The position numbers and the translations under genes were made by a program. The notes below the pieces were generated by a model that worked only from the letters and a program-made list of their open reading frames with translations, did not search any database and had not been told where the DNA came from. This document shows, piece after piece, positions 24,498 through 32,706 of a stretch of 64,000 nt of DNA. Source of the stretch: Candidatus Undinarchaeales archaeon (GTDB lineage Archaea; SpSt-1190; JASMDC01); the NCBI GenBank assembly GCA_030753015.1, contig JASMDC010000005.1:1-64000 (forward strand), given 5' to 3'. Each line of letters starts with the position of its first letter. The first letter of the stretch is position 1.

Positions 24498-25378
24498 GCC
24501 GTCACGGGGCGATGTATCTGATAGGGTCCCGTGTCCAAGTGCACTGTTTCAAATCCTGCCGATGAGGTGCGAACCGCGACCTCACGCAGGCCGAAGATGA
24601 GCGATCCGCCGACATACGGATCCGGAGCGGCATGGAGTACAGGACCATCAAGCATCCCATGAGATTCGAGCTCCCCTGTCTCGAGGTCCGCAGTGAACAC
24701 GCCCCCACCTTCGGTCCCGATTATCGCTTCGGTTCCAGAAGGCCAGATCGCCGTGATGCGTCCATCGAGCCTACTGAGCGCTCGCGGGCCCTTATCATCC
24801 ACCGCGACAAGGACGCTTGTCCCACGCATCGTCTCATGGACCGTTACTAGAGCATTTCTCCCCCATCCCGTCACCAGGTCCGCCACACCTTGGTTCAGGG
24901 GATGGGTGATCGCTGGTTCACCCGGATCCGGATCGACGAAATGGAGTGCTCGTCCGCACACCGAAAGGATGCATCGTTCAAGGGGCATGACCGCTCGTAC
25001 GTCCTCAGTGAAACGATACCCGTGGGGCTCGAGCCCTTCCCCCCTGCGCCACCAGACAAGGCTGTCGTCAACGGGCACTATGACCGCATCACCATGGCAG
25101 GCAGGGATCCCTACGTGTCGTGCAGACAGTATCGTCCGCCAGCGAGCGTCCAGGTCCGGCCTCTCCAGGTCCAGAAGTATGCTCTTTGGCCCTTTGAGAA
25201 CGATCACCAGAGGTCCTTCCGGTTCAAGGGGGCGGATATAGATGATGGCGTGCTCATGGTCGTTGAACGAGAACACTGTGGACGATACAAGATTACCATC
25301 GTCCATCGGTATCAGGGCCCCGAGCGTTCCCGTGGCGGTCCCGTAGAACGTCAAAGGACACGTACCCCGCGTCCCCAT
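24422..25378 (-). CDS. Hypothetical beta-propeller-like protein
   Basis: 318 residues, beta-rich, without membrane segments. Repeating strand patterns such as LDGRITAIWPSGTEAIIGTE followed by GGGVFTADLETGELESHG look like propeller blades (WD40- or YVTN-like), but no strict motif is present. The minus-strand TATA AATTTAAATT (25402-25411) is about 28 bases before the ATG. The last 25 residues (SERCRSSSSNLREMVHS) are low-complexity and overlap the small convergent gene. Function unknown. Confidence 0.6.
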   Translation of the reverse strand: MGTRGTCPLTFYGTATGTLGALIPMDDGNLVSSTVFSFNDHEHAIIYIRPLEPEGPLVIVLKGPKSILLDLERPDLDARWRTILSARHVGIPACHGDAVIVPVDDSLVWWRRGEGLEPHGYRFTEDVRAVMPLERCILSVCGRALHFVDPDPGEPAITHPLNQGVADLVTGWGRNALVTVHETMRGTSVLVAVDDKGPRALSRLDGRITAIWPSGTEAIIGTEGGGVFTADLETGELESHGMLDGPVLHAAPDPYVGGSLIFGLREVAVRTSSAGFETVHLDTGPYQIHRPVTAYWSERCRSSSSNLREMVHSSLSMK

Positions 25379-25671
25379 GTATGGTCATGCAGGCGCACAG
25401 TAATTTAAATTGGACCATAATACGAGCGAATTTGTCAATCGTCCATTATTTCGATTGAAACTCGTGTGACAAACCCACTCTGAGCCCGTGCGAACGTTGC
25501 GTGATTGTCCCGACCCATGTATTCACACACATTGCGGGATCGTCCTTGGGTGAAAACACATGAAATATCCGCCTTAATTGTTTACTTTTCGTTGAGTGAA
25601 CGTTGCGCAACCGTTTCAGGAAATCATTTTAAACCAGGATGAACTAAGCCCATTTCGTTTAGGTGAACACC
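25379..25671. other. Pilin promoter region with repeated GAACGTTGCG
   Basis: GAACGTTGCG occurs twice, near 25492 and 25601, the second extended to the palindrome GTTGCGCAAC. ATTTTAAACC at about 25626-25635 is the TATA box and AGGTGA (25661-25666) the ribosome-binding site of the pilin gene. Confidence 0.45.
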
Positions 25672-26256
25672 ATGCCGTCCAACAAGAAAGCTGCAAGGGG
25701 CCAAGCCGCGCTTGAGTTCCTCATGACGTACGGGTGGGTTCTAGTGATTATCGTTATCGCTGGTGCCGCCCTGTATTCGATGGGTATCTTGAATCCCTCT
25801 ACCTATATGAAGAAGGGCTGTGTAGGGTTCGAGAAGATACACTACAAAGACCATCTCTTCAAGGCGAGCCCCGATAATATCGGGCTGTGGACCGTCTGGT
25901 CCTCAGAGACCGAGCGCGAGAGCGTTTTCCAGCTCCGCCTCCAGAACGGTGCTGGCGAGACGCTTCGCATCAGGAACGCTGACGTGGAGTACCCTGACGG
26001 TATTCACGTGACCTGGTCCGAGCGCGGATACGACTGTGACTACTACAACACCGCAGGCGACACCGACTCGGGCTGCCAGGAGCAGAACGTGTCAGAGGCC
26101 GAGGTCACCACCCTCAAGATGGAGGATGTGGGCCGCGGAACTCTGGACCTCCGCTTCGGAACGGTCTACAGGTCCAAGGTGAAGATCACCTTCGACGTGT
26201 TCAACGCCCTGTCGGACCACACTGAGACCGCTATCTGCTCAGGTAAGATCGAGTAG
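25672..26256 (+). CDS. Class III signal-peptide pilin-like protein
   Basis: 194 residues from ATG 25672, chosen because AGGTGA lies six bases upstream; the in-frame GTG at 25663 falls inside that site. The N-terminus MPSNKKAARGQAALEFLMTY then GWVLVIIVIAGAALY is a textbook archaeal class III signal: the EppA-type peptidase cuts before Q in RG-QAALEF, leaving the hydrophobic helix for assembly into a pilus. The rest is a beta-rich head with four cysteines (MKKGCVGF, YDCDYY, SGCQEQ, AICSGK) that may form disulfides. Followed by a strong terminator hairpin. Confidence 0.85.
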   Translation: MPSNKKAARGQAALEFLMTYGWVLVIIVIAGAALYSMGILNPSTYMKKGCVGFEKIHYKDHLFKASPDNIGLWTVWSSETERESVFQLRLQNGAGETLRIRNADVEYPDGIHVTWSERGYDCDYYNTAGDTDSGCQEQNVSEAEVTTLKMEDVGRGTLDLRFGTVYRSKVKITFDVFNALSDHTETAICSGKIE

Positions 26257-26268
26257 ATCTGTCGGAAA

Positions 26269-26306
26269 GAAGGGGTCCTCCGGGACCCCTTCATTTTTCT
26301 CTTTTT
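26269..26306 (+). terminator. Hairpin plus T-run terminator after the pilin gene
   Basis: Ten-base perfect arms GAAGGGGTCC and GGACCCCTTC with loop TCCG (26269-26292), followed by a T-rich tract. Such a bacterial-looking terminator is striking in an archaeon, where T-runs alone usually suffice. Confidence 0.75.
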
Positions 26307-26322
26307 CTGTTCTTCTTTTGGT

Positions 26323-26733
26323 ATGGAGAAGACCGAACGGAAATATCCACTTCCAGTTCGGCCCCAGACGCTAATCCTTCTGCTCATCCTTTCCCAGGCG
26401 TTTGACGTCATCACGACCTACATAGGCATCCAGGTCGGGCTAACCGAGGGGAACACACTAATCGCACCGATCGCCGACGACCTCCTCAGCCTCATCGAAT
26501 TCAAGCTCATCTTCTTCTTCCCCATCATACTCCTCCCTGTCGCCCTCCTGTACATCACATACGTAGCGTCGATGACCACGAAACGGCCCAAGGAAAAGGA
26601 AATCGTCCCTCGTCAAGAGAGCTACCTCTTTAACAATCTCCTTCAGGGCCTGCTCTTCTTCCTGCTTGTCTGGAGCTGGGCCGTCATAGTCAACAACCTC
26701 ATCGGTATCGCGCACATAACGATGACCGGTTGA
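26323..26733 (+). CDS. Three-helix membrane protein (DUF5658-like)
   Basis: 136 residues with three clear membrane segments: TLILLLILSQAFDVITTYIG (about 16-35), LIFFFPIILLPVALLYITYV (about 62-81) and LLQGLLFFLLVWSWAVIVNN (about 107-126). The FDVITTYIG then EGNTLIAP pattern resembles DUF5658-type archaeal membrane proteins. Role unknown. It starts 67 bases after the pilin gene and beyond its terminator. Confidence 0.65.
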   Translation: MEKTERKYPLPVRPQTLILLLILSQAFDVITTYIGIQVGLTEGNTLIAPIADDLLSLIEFKLIFFFPIILLPVALLYITYVASMTTKRPKEKEIVPRQESYLFNNLLQGLLFFLLVWSWAVIVNNLIGIAHITMTG

Positions 26734-26797
26734 GCGCGATGACCGAGGTCGGAGTGTCCCCTGAATTGTATAGCATCCCTCTCGTACTGCAGGGATG

Positions 26798-28237
26798 TTA
26801 TCCCGAGGTAGCCTGAGCCCGGTTCAGCTCCTCGGCAGAGATCATATCCCTGTTCTCAAAGAGCGTTACCGCATCGTACTTGCCGTAGTGGAGGACAGGT
26901 GCTCGTAACACGTATCCGTCCAGTACGTACTTCCGGAAAGCAGGATCGTTACCAATACCGGAAAAATGGAGCTCGTTATCCCCGTCAGATTGGGGAGTGC
27001 GTTTAGCCACGAGCACGATGTAACGCGTACGATGAATTGAGACCGCCTCGATGAGACGCTCGGGAGCCATTACGCCACTAGTGACACGGACGTAGTTGGA
27101 ATCCAGTTCATTACCACTTATCTCGAGACCTGACAAGAACGCGAGCGTTGGAGCAGCAATAGCATGCCCGAACACACGCTCGTCGGGATTAGAATGTGTG
27201 CTGACGTACTGCGAGTACTTCAAGAGGGCAAGTCCAAAGGGATGGCCAGTGCGTGCAGCCGAATAATGGGGTGCGTTCCAGAAAAAGGCTGCTACGAGCA
27301 TGGCCACGATGAGGACTTCAGCACTCTTCCCCCAGGAGCTCCACCGGTCCAGTGTTCCGCCGGCGAACACGGCGAGAGGGACGAGCGGGAAGATCAAGTA
27401 CTGTAGGAATATGCGCTTCTGGATGAGGATGAGCAAGGTAACCAGAGTAAAAAATCCCAGAAAGGCCCGTGGGCGTTCCCGCCCACGCTCAATGAGGGAA
27501 GGAATTGCCGCAATGACGATTAGTGCTTCGGTAAGAAGAAAGTTCTTGAGCACGCGAGTACGGACCTCAAGAGGGAAGGGCTCCTTCTGCATGTGGAAGA
27601 GCACCATCTGCTCAACCATCTGATGAGGGCCGGCGATATATGCGAGCGCGCACCCGACAGGGACCGTCACTGCCAGGAAAGCAAGGAGGAAGGTGGTAGC
27701 AGCTCCCCTCCGCTTCCGCAGGTCGAAGAGGATGACAGGAATGGTCACCACGGTGAAGAGCTTGGTGAGCACAGCGATCCCGCAAAGGATCCCGGCCGGA
27801 AGCGGTCGTCGAGCATTATGCCGTTCTATGGCAGCTATCGCGAACAACAGAGCAAGGACGTTCCCATCGGTCTGCCCAGACATCAGGAAGCCTTGTGAAC
27901 TGAGGAGCAGTGCGCAGGACATCAGCGCAGCACGGTCGTTATAGTATCGGCGAGCGAGGCGAAAGCAGACAGCCAGGAGCGACACGTTCACCACCATGGC
28001 CACTGCGGTCCCAGTCATCCACGTCGTCCCCAGGAGCATGAAGAAGGTCGTGAGGATAATGAGCATGACAGGTGGATGGGCGAAGAAGAAATCCTGGTAG
28101 GGCACTCTCCCCCGAAGCGTGTCCCGGGCCATGAGGAAGTAGATGTTCTCATCACTCGGTCGGGGGATTGTAGTAGGAGCATTGATCCAAGCACAGATAA
28201 CGAGGAGGACGATAAAGAGCTTGGTGTATGTGTTCAT
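26798..28237 (-). CDS. GT-C glycosyltransferase, ArnT/GT39-like (tandem copy 1)
   Basis: 479 residues with about 10-12 membrane helices. DENIYFLMARDTLRGRVPYQ (residues about 28-47) gives the acidic pair in the first external loop used by GT-C enzymes, and DFFFAHPPVMLIIL follows. The C-terminal third is a soluble or external domain. GT-C enzymes move a sugar from a lipid-phosphate carrier to protein or lipid outside the membrane. It has its own TATA element (minus-strand AAGGATTTAAC, 28263-28273) 26 bases before the ATG. Clearly a paralogue of the next three genes. Confidence 0.82.
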   Translation of the reverse strand: MNTYTKLFIVLLVICAWINAPTTIPRPSDENIYFLMARDTLRGRVPYQDFFFAHPPVMLIILTTFFMLLGTTWMTGTAVAMVVNVSLLAVCFRLARRYYNDRAALMSCALLLSSQGFLMSGQTDGNVLALLFAIAAIERHNARRPLPAGILCGIAVLTKLFTVVTIPVILFDLRKRRGAATTFLLAFLAVTVPVGCALAYIAGPHQMVEQMVLFHMQKEPFPLEVRTRVLKNFLLTEALIVIAAIPSLIERGRERPRAFLGFFTLVTLLILIQKRIFLQYLIFPLVPLAVFAGGTLDRWSSWGKSAEVLIVAMLVAAFFWNAPHYSAARTGHPFGLALLKYSQYVSTHSNPDERVFGHAIAAPTLAFLSGLEISGNELDSNYVRVTSGVMAPERLIEAVSIHRTRYIVLVAKRTPQSDGDNELHFSGIGNDPAFRKYVLDGYVLRAPVLHYGKYDAVTLFENRDMISAEELNRAQATSG

Positions 28238-28294
28238 CTCCGAACCAAGGGATGCGGGGGGAGTTAAATCCTTTTGGGCCCGAGCAGGCCTGAT

Positions 28295-29701
28295 CTATCC
28301 GGCACCCACATTCTCAAAGAGCACAAGGGACTGCCCTTCCGTCCACCGGAGAACTCGTCCTCGTAGTGTCCATTCGTCGATCATGTACCGAGTGAACACC
28401 CGATCGTCCCCCAGACCCGAGAACGTGTAGTCAGTCCCTTCCGAATTGTTCTGACGATTCCCCACGAGTACGATGAATCGGGGTCGGTCGGTCTTTATCC
28501 GTTCAACGAGCTCCGCTACGTCCATCTGCCCACTCGTTACACGAGCGTAGTTCAGGTCGAGCACATCAGCGCTCATACGTCGATTAGCGAGGAACGCCAA
28601 GGTGGGCGCCGCCACTGCATGACCGAGCACCGTGTCTTCGGGTGACGAGGTCGAGGCGACCGTCTGTGCCATGTGGAGGAGGGCCCGACCGAAGGGGGCG
28701 TCCGTCTTCGAAGAGAGATTGCCGGCGGCCGACCAGATCAGGTTGACGGTCAGGACTAGAATGGTCAGGGCAGCGAGCCCCCGGCTACGCGAGAAGGCCC
28801 CATCGAGCGTTGCTCCCGCGAACACGATCAAGGGCAGCAGGGGATAGATCAGGTATTGGATGTAGATTCGTCGCTGTACAAGGATCAGAAGGGTGGCGAG
28901 GACGAGCAGACCGAAGAGCGTACGGTTGCGCAATCTGAATCCTGTGCGAAGCGCTGGGAGGGCCGCAACTACAGCAAGTGCATTCAGGGACAGGAACCGT
29001 ACGATCACCGACATCCTCGCCTGTATCGAGAGTGGGTCCTTGGTGAGATGGTAGAGCACAACGGGATTGGCCACCCGTTCAACTCCTGAGACCGCGAGGA
29101 ACGCACCCATGACGCCTATCAGAACTGCCACTAGTGTGATAAGGAAGCGTCGTGCATCGCTCCGGTCCCCGGACCTTGTCAACAGGTCGAGCAAGATCGG
29201 TGGGATGGCCACGAGGGCGAAAAGCTTCGTGAGTGCAGCGAATCCGCAAAGGAGGCCTGCCAGACCAGGCCGCTCGCCCTGGTAGGCGACAAGTGCCGTC
29301 ATGACGAACATGAGCGAGAGGGCGTTCCCGTCCGTCTGTGCGGACATCAGGAAACCCTGTGAGCCAAGGAGGAGTGCACAGGACAGCAGTGCTGGACGTT
29401 CACCGATTAGACGGCGCGTGAGGGCGAAACAGCCGATCAGGAGCCCTAGTGAGACCGCTGTGGCCACAAGTGTCCCCACCTGCCACGTCGTACCTGCGGC
29501 GGCGAACGTCGCCGTGAGAAGGACGAGCATCACGGGGGGATGGGCGAAGAAGAAATCGCGATAGGGCACGAGCCCGCGCCCCACCTCCCGGGCCATGAGG
29601 AAATAGATGTTCTCGTCATGGGGCCGGGGGACGGAGGTTGGCGCGTTCAGCACAGCGCAGACGATGAGAAGGGCGAGCAGGAGCCTCGTTGGAGTTCCCA
29701 T
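28295..29701 (-). CDS. GT-C glycosyltransferase, ArnT/GT39-like (tandem copy 2)
   Basis: 468 residues from ATG 29701; the in-frame GTG at 29722 would lie only about 10 bases from the TATA box (minus-strand AAAGATATAAC, about 29729-29739), so the ATG is preferred. DENIYFLMAREVGRGLVPYR and DFFFAHPPVMLVLL carry the GT-C motif. Most similar over the first 250 residues to its neighbours; the C-terminal region (after about residue 340) is more divergent, which suggests different acceptors. Confidence 0.82.
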   Translation of the reverse strand: MGTPTRLLLALLIVCAVLNAPTSVPRPHDENIYFLMAREVGRGLVPYRDFFFAHPPVMLVLLTATFAAAGTTWQVGTLVATAVSLGLLIGCFALTRRLIGERPALLSCALLLGSQGFLMSAQTDGNALSLMFVMTALVAYQGERPGLAGLLCGFAALTKLFALVAIPPILLDLLTRSGDRSDARRFLITLVAVLIGVMGAFLAVSGVERVANPVVLYHLTKDPLSIQARMSVIVRFLSLNALAVVAALPALRTGFRLRNRTLFGLLVLATLLILVQRRIYIQYLIYPLLPLIVFAGATLDGAFSRSRGLAALTILVLTVNLIWSAAGNLSSKTDAPFGRALLHMAQTVASTSSPEDTVLGHAVAAPTLAFLANRRMSADVLDLNYARVTSGQMDVAELVERIKTDRPRFIVLVGNRQNNSEGTDYTFSGLGDDRVFTRYMIDEWTLRGRVLRWTEGQSLVLFENVGAG

Positions 29702-29746
29702 TTCCGTTAGGCTGGATGGCACTGGTGAGTTATATCTTTATTGCGC

Positions 29747-31162
29747 TCAGGTCGGACCCGAACCAGCCCTCCGCTCAAGGAGCAGAAGGACGTCGTATTG
29801 ACCAAGAGGGCGTTCGAGCACTCCCACGTACTGCTCGAGAGCGAACTGTCGGAAGTCCTCGTCCAGTGCGATCCCAGCGAATGAGTAGCGGGGACGACCG
29901 TCAATTGGTATCCGACTTGCCTTGAGCACGAGGTAGCGCGCCCGGTCGGCCTCGACGGCTCGAACTAGGTCATTACCACTGAGGACACCGCTCGCGATCC
30001 GCTCATAGTTCGTGTCCATCACATTACCGCTCATCCGACGGTCGGCGATGAAGGCAACAGCAGTGGTCGCAGTACTGTGCCCCGATATACGTTCGTCCGG
30101 GACCGTGGACTCGCGTACCTCCCGGGCGATATCGAGTATGGCGCGTGAATACACCGGCTGGCCCTGTCTGGCCAGATTGTAAGCGACCGACGACCACGCA
30201 ATGCTTGCGATAAGGGCCACGATGACGATCGTTCGGAGCGCTCCGCCCCGTTCCACGACCATTTCCAGAAGCCCGCCCCCCAGTGCGGCGCAAGCGAGGA
30301 GCGGGTAGATCAGATAGGGGTATACAAGACGGCGCTGGCCGAGCACGAGCACGGTGGCCAGGATGAGAAAGGCGACCAGAGTTCGCGGCCGGTCAGGAAG
30401 TCTCCATAGGGCGATAGCTCCAGCTACCACGACAAGGGTGTTCGTACCAAGGAACGTCGCCAGGACCGCAGCACGGGCCTCGAACGTGAAGGGCTCTTTT
30501 TGGAGGTGATAGAACACAACGGAATCGAGCACAGGGCCGTAACCGGCAATGGTGGCGAACGTCAGGGACACGGGAAGCACCACTGCAGCGATACCAAGGA
30601 CGAACCTCTGAGCATCACGCCGCCTTTCAGGTGAGAGATACAGATCGATAAGTATCGCCGGTACGGCGACTACGGCGAAGAGCTTGGTCAGCACGGCAGT
30701 ACCACAGAGAGCACCGGCCGTGAACGGTCGTTTCGCCATGTGCCGCTCCAGGGCGAGCACACAGAACAGCAGCGAGAGGGCGTTCCCATCGGTCTGTCCC
30801 ACCTCCAGAAGAACCCTGGAGCCAAGGAGAAGGGCCGTCGCCAGAAGCCCACCTCGGACCCCGTAGCATCTGCGGGCAATACTGAAGCAACCAAGGAGAA
30901 GGCCGACGTTCACCACTGTCGCGACAAGGGTCCCGACCCACCACGTTGTGCCCAGGACCATGAAGGCGCCAGCGAGCACGTAGAGCATGACGGGTGGATG
31001 GGCAAAGAAGAAGTCGCGATAGGGTACGGAACCACGGAGCACCTCCCGCCCCATGAGGAAGTAGATGTTCTCGTCACGGGGAAGGGGGACCGATGACGGT
31101 GCGGCTGCCACCGCGCACAGGGCGAGCATCGTGAGGAGGATGAGCTTGGAGGTAGTATCCAT
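29747..31162 (-). CDS. GT-C glycosyltransferase, ArnT/GT39-like (tandem copy 3)
   Basis: 471 residues, multi-pass. Motif DENIYFLMGREVLRGSVPYR with DFFFAHPPVMLYVLA. A QTDGNALSLLFCVLALERHM stretch near residue 120 is shared by all four copies and may line the donor-lipid pocket. TATA element CATTTATTGAA (minus strand, about 31185-31195) is about 26 bases before the ATG. Lies 45 bases after the start of copy 2. Confidence 0.82.
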   Translation of the reverse strand: MDTTSKLILLTMLALCAVAAAPSSVPLPRDENIYFLMGREVLRGSVPYRDFFFAHPPVMLYVLAGAFMVLGTTWWVGTLVATVVNVGLLLGCFSIARRCYGVRGGLLATALLLGSRVLLEVGQTDGNALSLLFCVLALERHMAKRPFTAGALCGTAVLTKLFAVVAVPAILIDLYLSPERRRDAQRFVLGIAAVVLPVSLTFATIAGYGPVLDSVVFYHLQKEPFTFEARAAVLATFLGTNTLVVVAGAIALWRLPDRPRTLVAFLILATVLVLGQRRLVYPYLIYPLLACAALGGGLLEMVVERGGALRTIVIVALIASIAWSSVAYNLARQGQPVYSRAILDIAREVRESTVPDERISGHSTATTAVAFIADRRMSGNVMDTNYERIASGVLSGNDLVRAVEADRARYLVLKASRIPIDGRPRYSFAGIALDEDFRQFALEQYVGVLERPLGQYDVLLLLERRAGSGPT

Positions 31163-31224
31163 GTCCGCAGGTAGTGTTGTTGGGCTGATTCAATAAATGT
31201 TTGCCGGAGGGGCCCCAATGCCCT

Positions 31225-32646
31225 CTACGAAGCGGTTAGCGGTGGAACACTACCACTGTCACGAGGCTCGAGGAGGACTAGAATGCCGTCCGCGTCCATA
31301 GGACGGACATCGATCGTACGCCAGCGCTCCTGTACGGATGCAGCGAACTCGGGATCACCACCTATACCGGGGATGAAGAAATCTTCGCCCTGAGCGGAAC
31401 GCCGCCCCTTGAGCACAAGGTAACGCGTCCGGCCTCCTTCGATCGTACCAATCAGGTCCGAACTGTCCATCATCCCGCTAGTGATACGGGCGTAGAAGAC
31501 GTCCATGACGTTCGAGCTCATGCTCCGATCTGCGAGGAAGGCGACTGTCGCTGCCGCCACGCTATGTCCGAACACGGTCTCCTCGGGCGTCGTCGTCGCC
31601 CGGACACGGTCCGCAAAGACGGTAACCGCATCACCGAACTGGCTGGACGCGAACCGGGCCCATTGCCACTGGACCGTCCAGACGAGATTGAGGCAGAGGA
31701 CGAGCACTAACACGACCGCAGCAAGGTCCCCACGTTCTGTCACCTCATCGAGGGCGCGGCCTGCAAGCACGGTAAGGAGGGCGAGGGGGTACACAAGGTA
31801 CTGGATGAGGATGTTCTTCTGGACGAGGATGAAGAGGGACAGGAGAAGGAAAAGGAGCATGACCGGTCCTGGCCGGGTGCGACCGTGAAGACGGATGGCC
31901 GCCAATCCCGCCACGAGTGCTAGCGGGTGGGACGAAAGGAAACCGACGATCACACCGAGACGCTCGTTCAGCGGGATCGGCTCCTTTTGTAGATGGTAGA
32001 TGACCACGGGCCCGGTCACAGCGTCCATTCCTGCGAGGTGGACGAAGAGCACCGTCACAGGCAGGGTCAAGGCCACGAACGCAGCGATGAAGCGGGAGAC
32101 TGAGCGTCTGCTGCGGCCGGTCGCGAGCATGTCGAAGAGGATGACCGGGACGACCATGACGGCGAAGAGCTTGGTAAGCACCGCCACTCCGCAGAGCAGC
32201 CCTGCAGAGAGGTCTTTTCGGGCCAAGTGGCGTTCCAGGGCGAGGACCACGAACAGTAGGGAGAGGGCGTTCCCATCGGTCTGGGCGGCGAACATGAAGC
32301 TCCGTGAGCCGAGCAGGAGCGCGCTCGCGAGCACCGCTGCACGCGGTCCATGGAGCCGGGCGCACAACCTGTAGCAGCCTACAAGGAGCCCGAGGTTCAC
32401 CAGTGCGGCCACAAGCGTTCCCGCTCGCCACGTCGTGCCAAGGAGCATGAAGGAGCTGGCGAGCACATAGAGCATGGCCGGTGGATGGGCGAAGAAGAAG
32501 TCTCTGTAGGGCACCGAGCCACGGAGCACCTCCCGCCCCATGAGGAAGTACACGTTCTCGTCCCCGGCGAGCCGGACGTCCATGGGAGGGTTCACTACCA
32601 TGTATATGACGAGGAGGATTATGAGGAGGGTTTGGGCCCGGTCCAT
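31225..32646 (-). CDS. GT-C glycosyltransferase, ArnT/GT39-like (tandem copy 4)
   Basis: 473 residues from ATG 32646 (MDRAQTLLIILLVIYMVVNP). The frame stays open far upstream but that part is antisense to the divergent gene at 32707. Motif AGDENVYFLMGREVLRGSVP then DFFFAHPPAMLYVL. It differs from copies 1-3 by a shorter first loop and by having AMLY instead of VML(I/V/Y). Shares the AT-rich promoter region 32675-32687 with the divergent gene. Confidence 0.82.
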   Translation of the reverse strand: MDRAQTLLIILLVIYMVVNPPMDVRLAGDENVYFLMGREVLRGSVPYRDFFFAHPPAMLYVLASSFMLLGTTWRAGTLVAALVNLGLLVGCYRLCARLHGPRAAVLASALLLGSRSFMFAAQTDGNALSLLFVVLALERHLARKDLSAGLLCGVAVLTKLFAVMVVPVILFDMLATGRSRRSVSRFIAAFVALTLPVTVLFVHLAGMDAVTGPVVIYHLQKEPIPLNERLGVIVGFLSSHPLALVAGLAAIRLHGRTRPGPVMLLFLLLSLFILVQKNILIQYLVYPLALLTVLAGRALDEVTERGDLAAVVLVLVLCLNLVWTVQWQWARFASSQFGDAVTVFADRVRATTTPEETVFGHSVAAATVAFLADRSMSSNVMDVFYARITSGMMDSSDLIGTIEGGRTRYLVLKGRRSAQGEDFFIPGIGGDPEFAASVQERWRTIDVRPMDADGILVLLEPRDSGSVPPLTAS

Positions 32647-32674
32647 GTCCGCTCCTTCCCTCCACGGACCAGAG

Positions 32675-32687
32675 TAATAAATAATTA
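32675..32687. promoter_or_regulatory. Bidirectional TATA region between divergent membrane glycosyltransferases
   Basis: TAATAAATAATTA lies 26 bases before the plus-strand ATG at 32707 and about 35 bases from the minus-strand ATG at 32646. It is the only AT-rich segment in the 60-base gap, so both genes probably use it. Confidence 0.55.
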
Positions 32688-32706
32688 CCCGCACTGGCCC
32701 TCCTCG

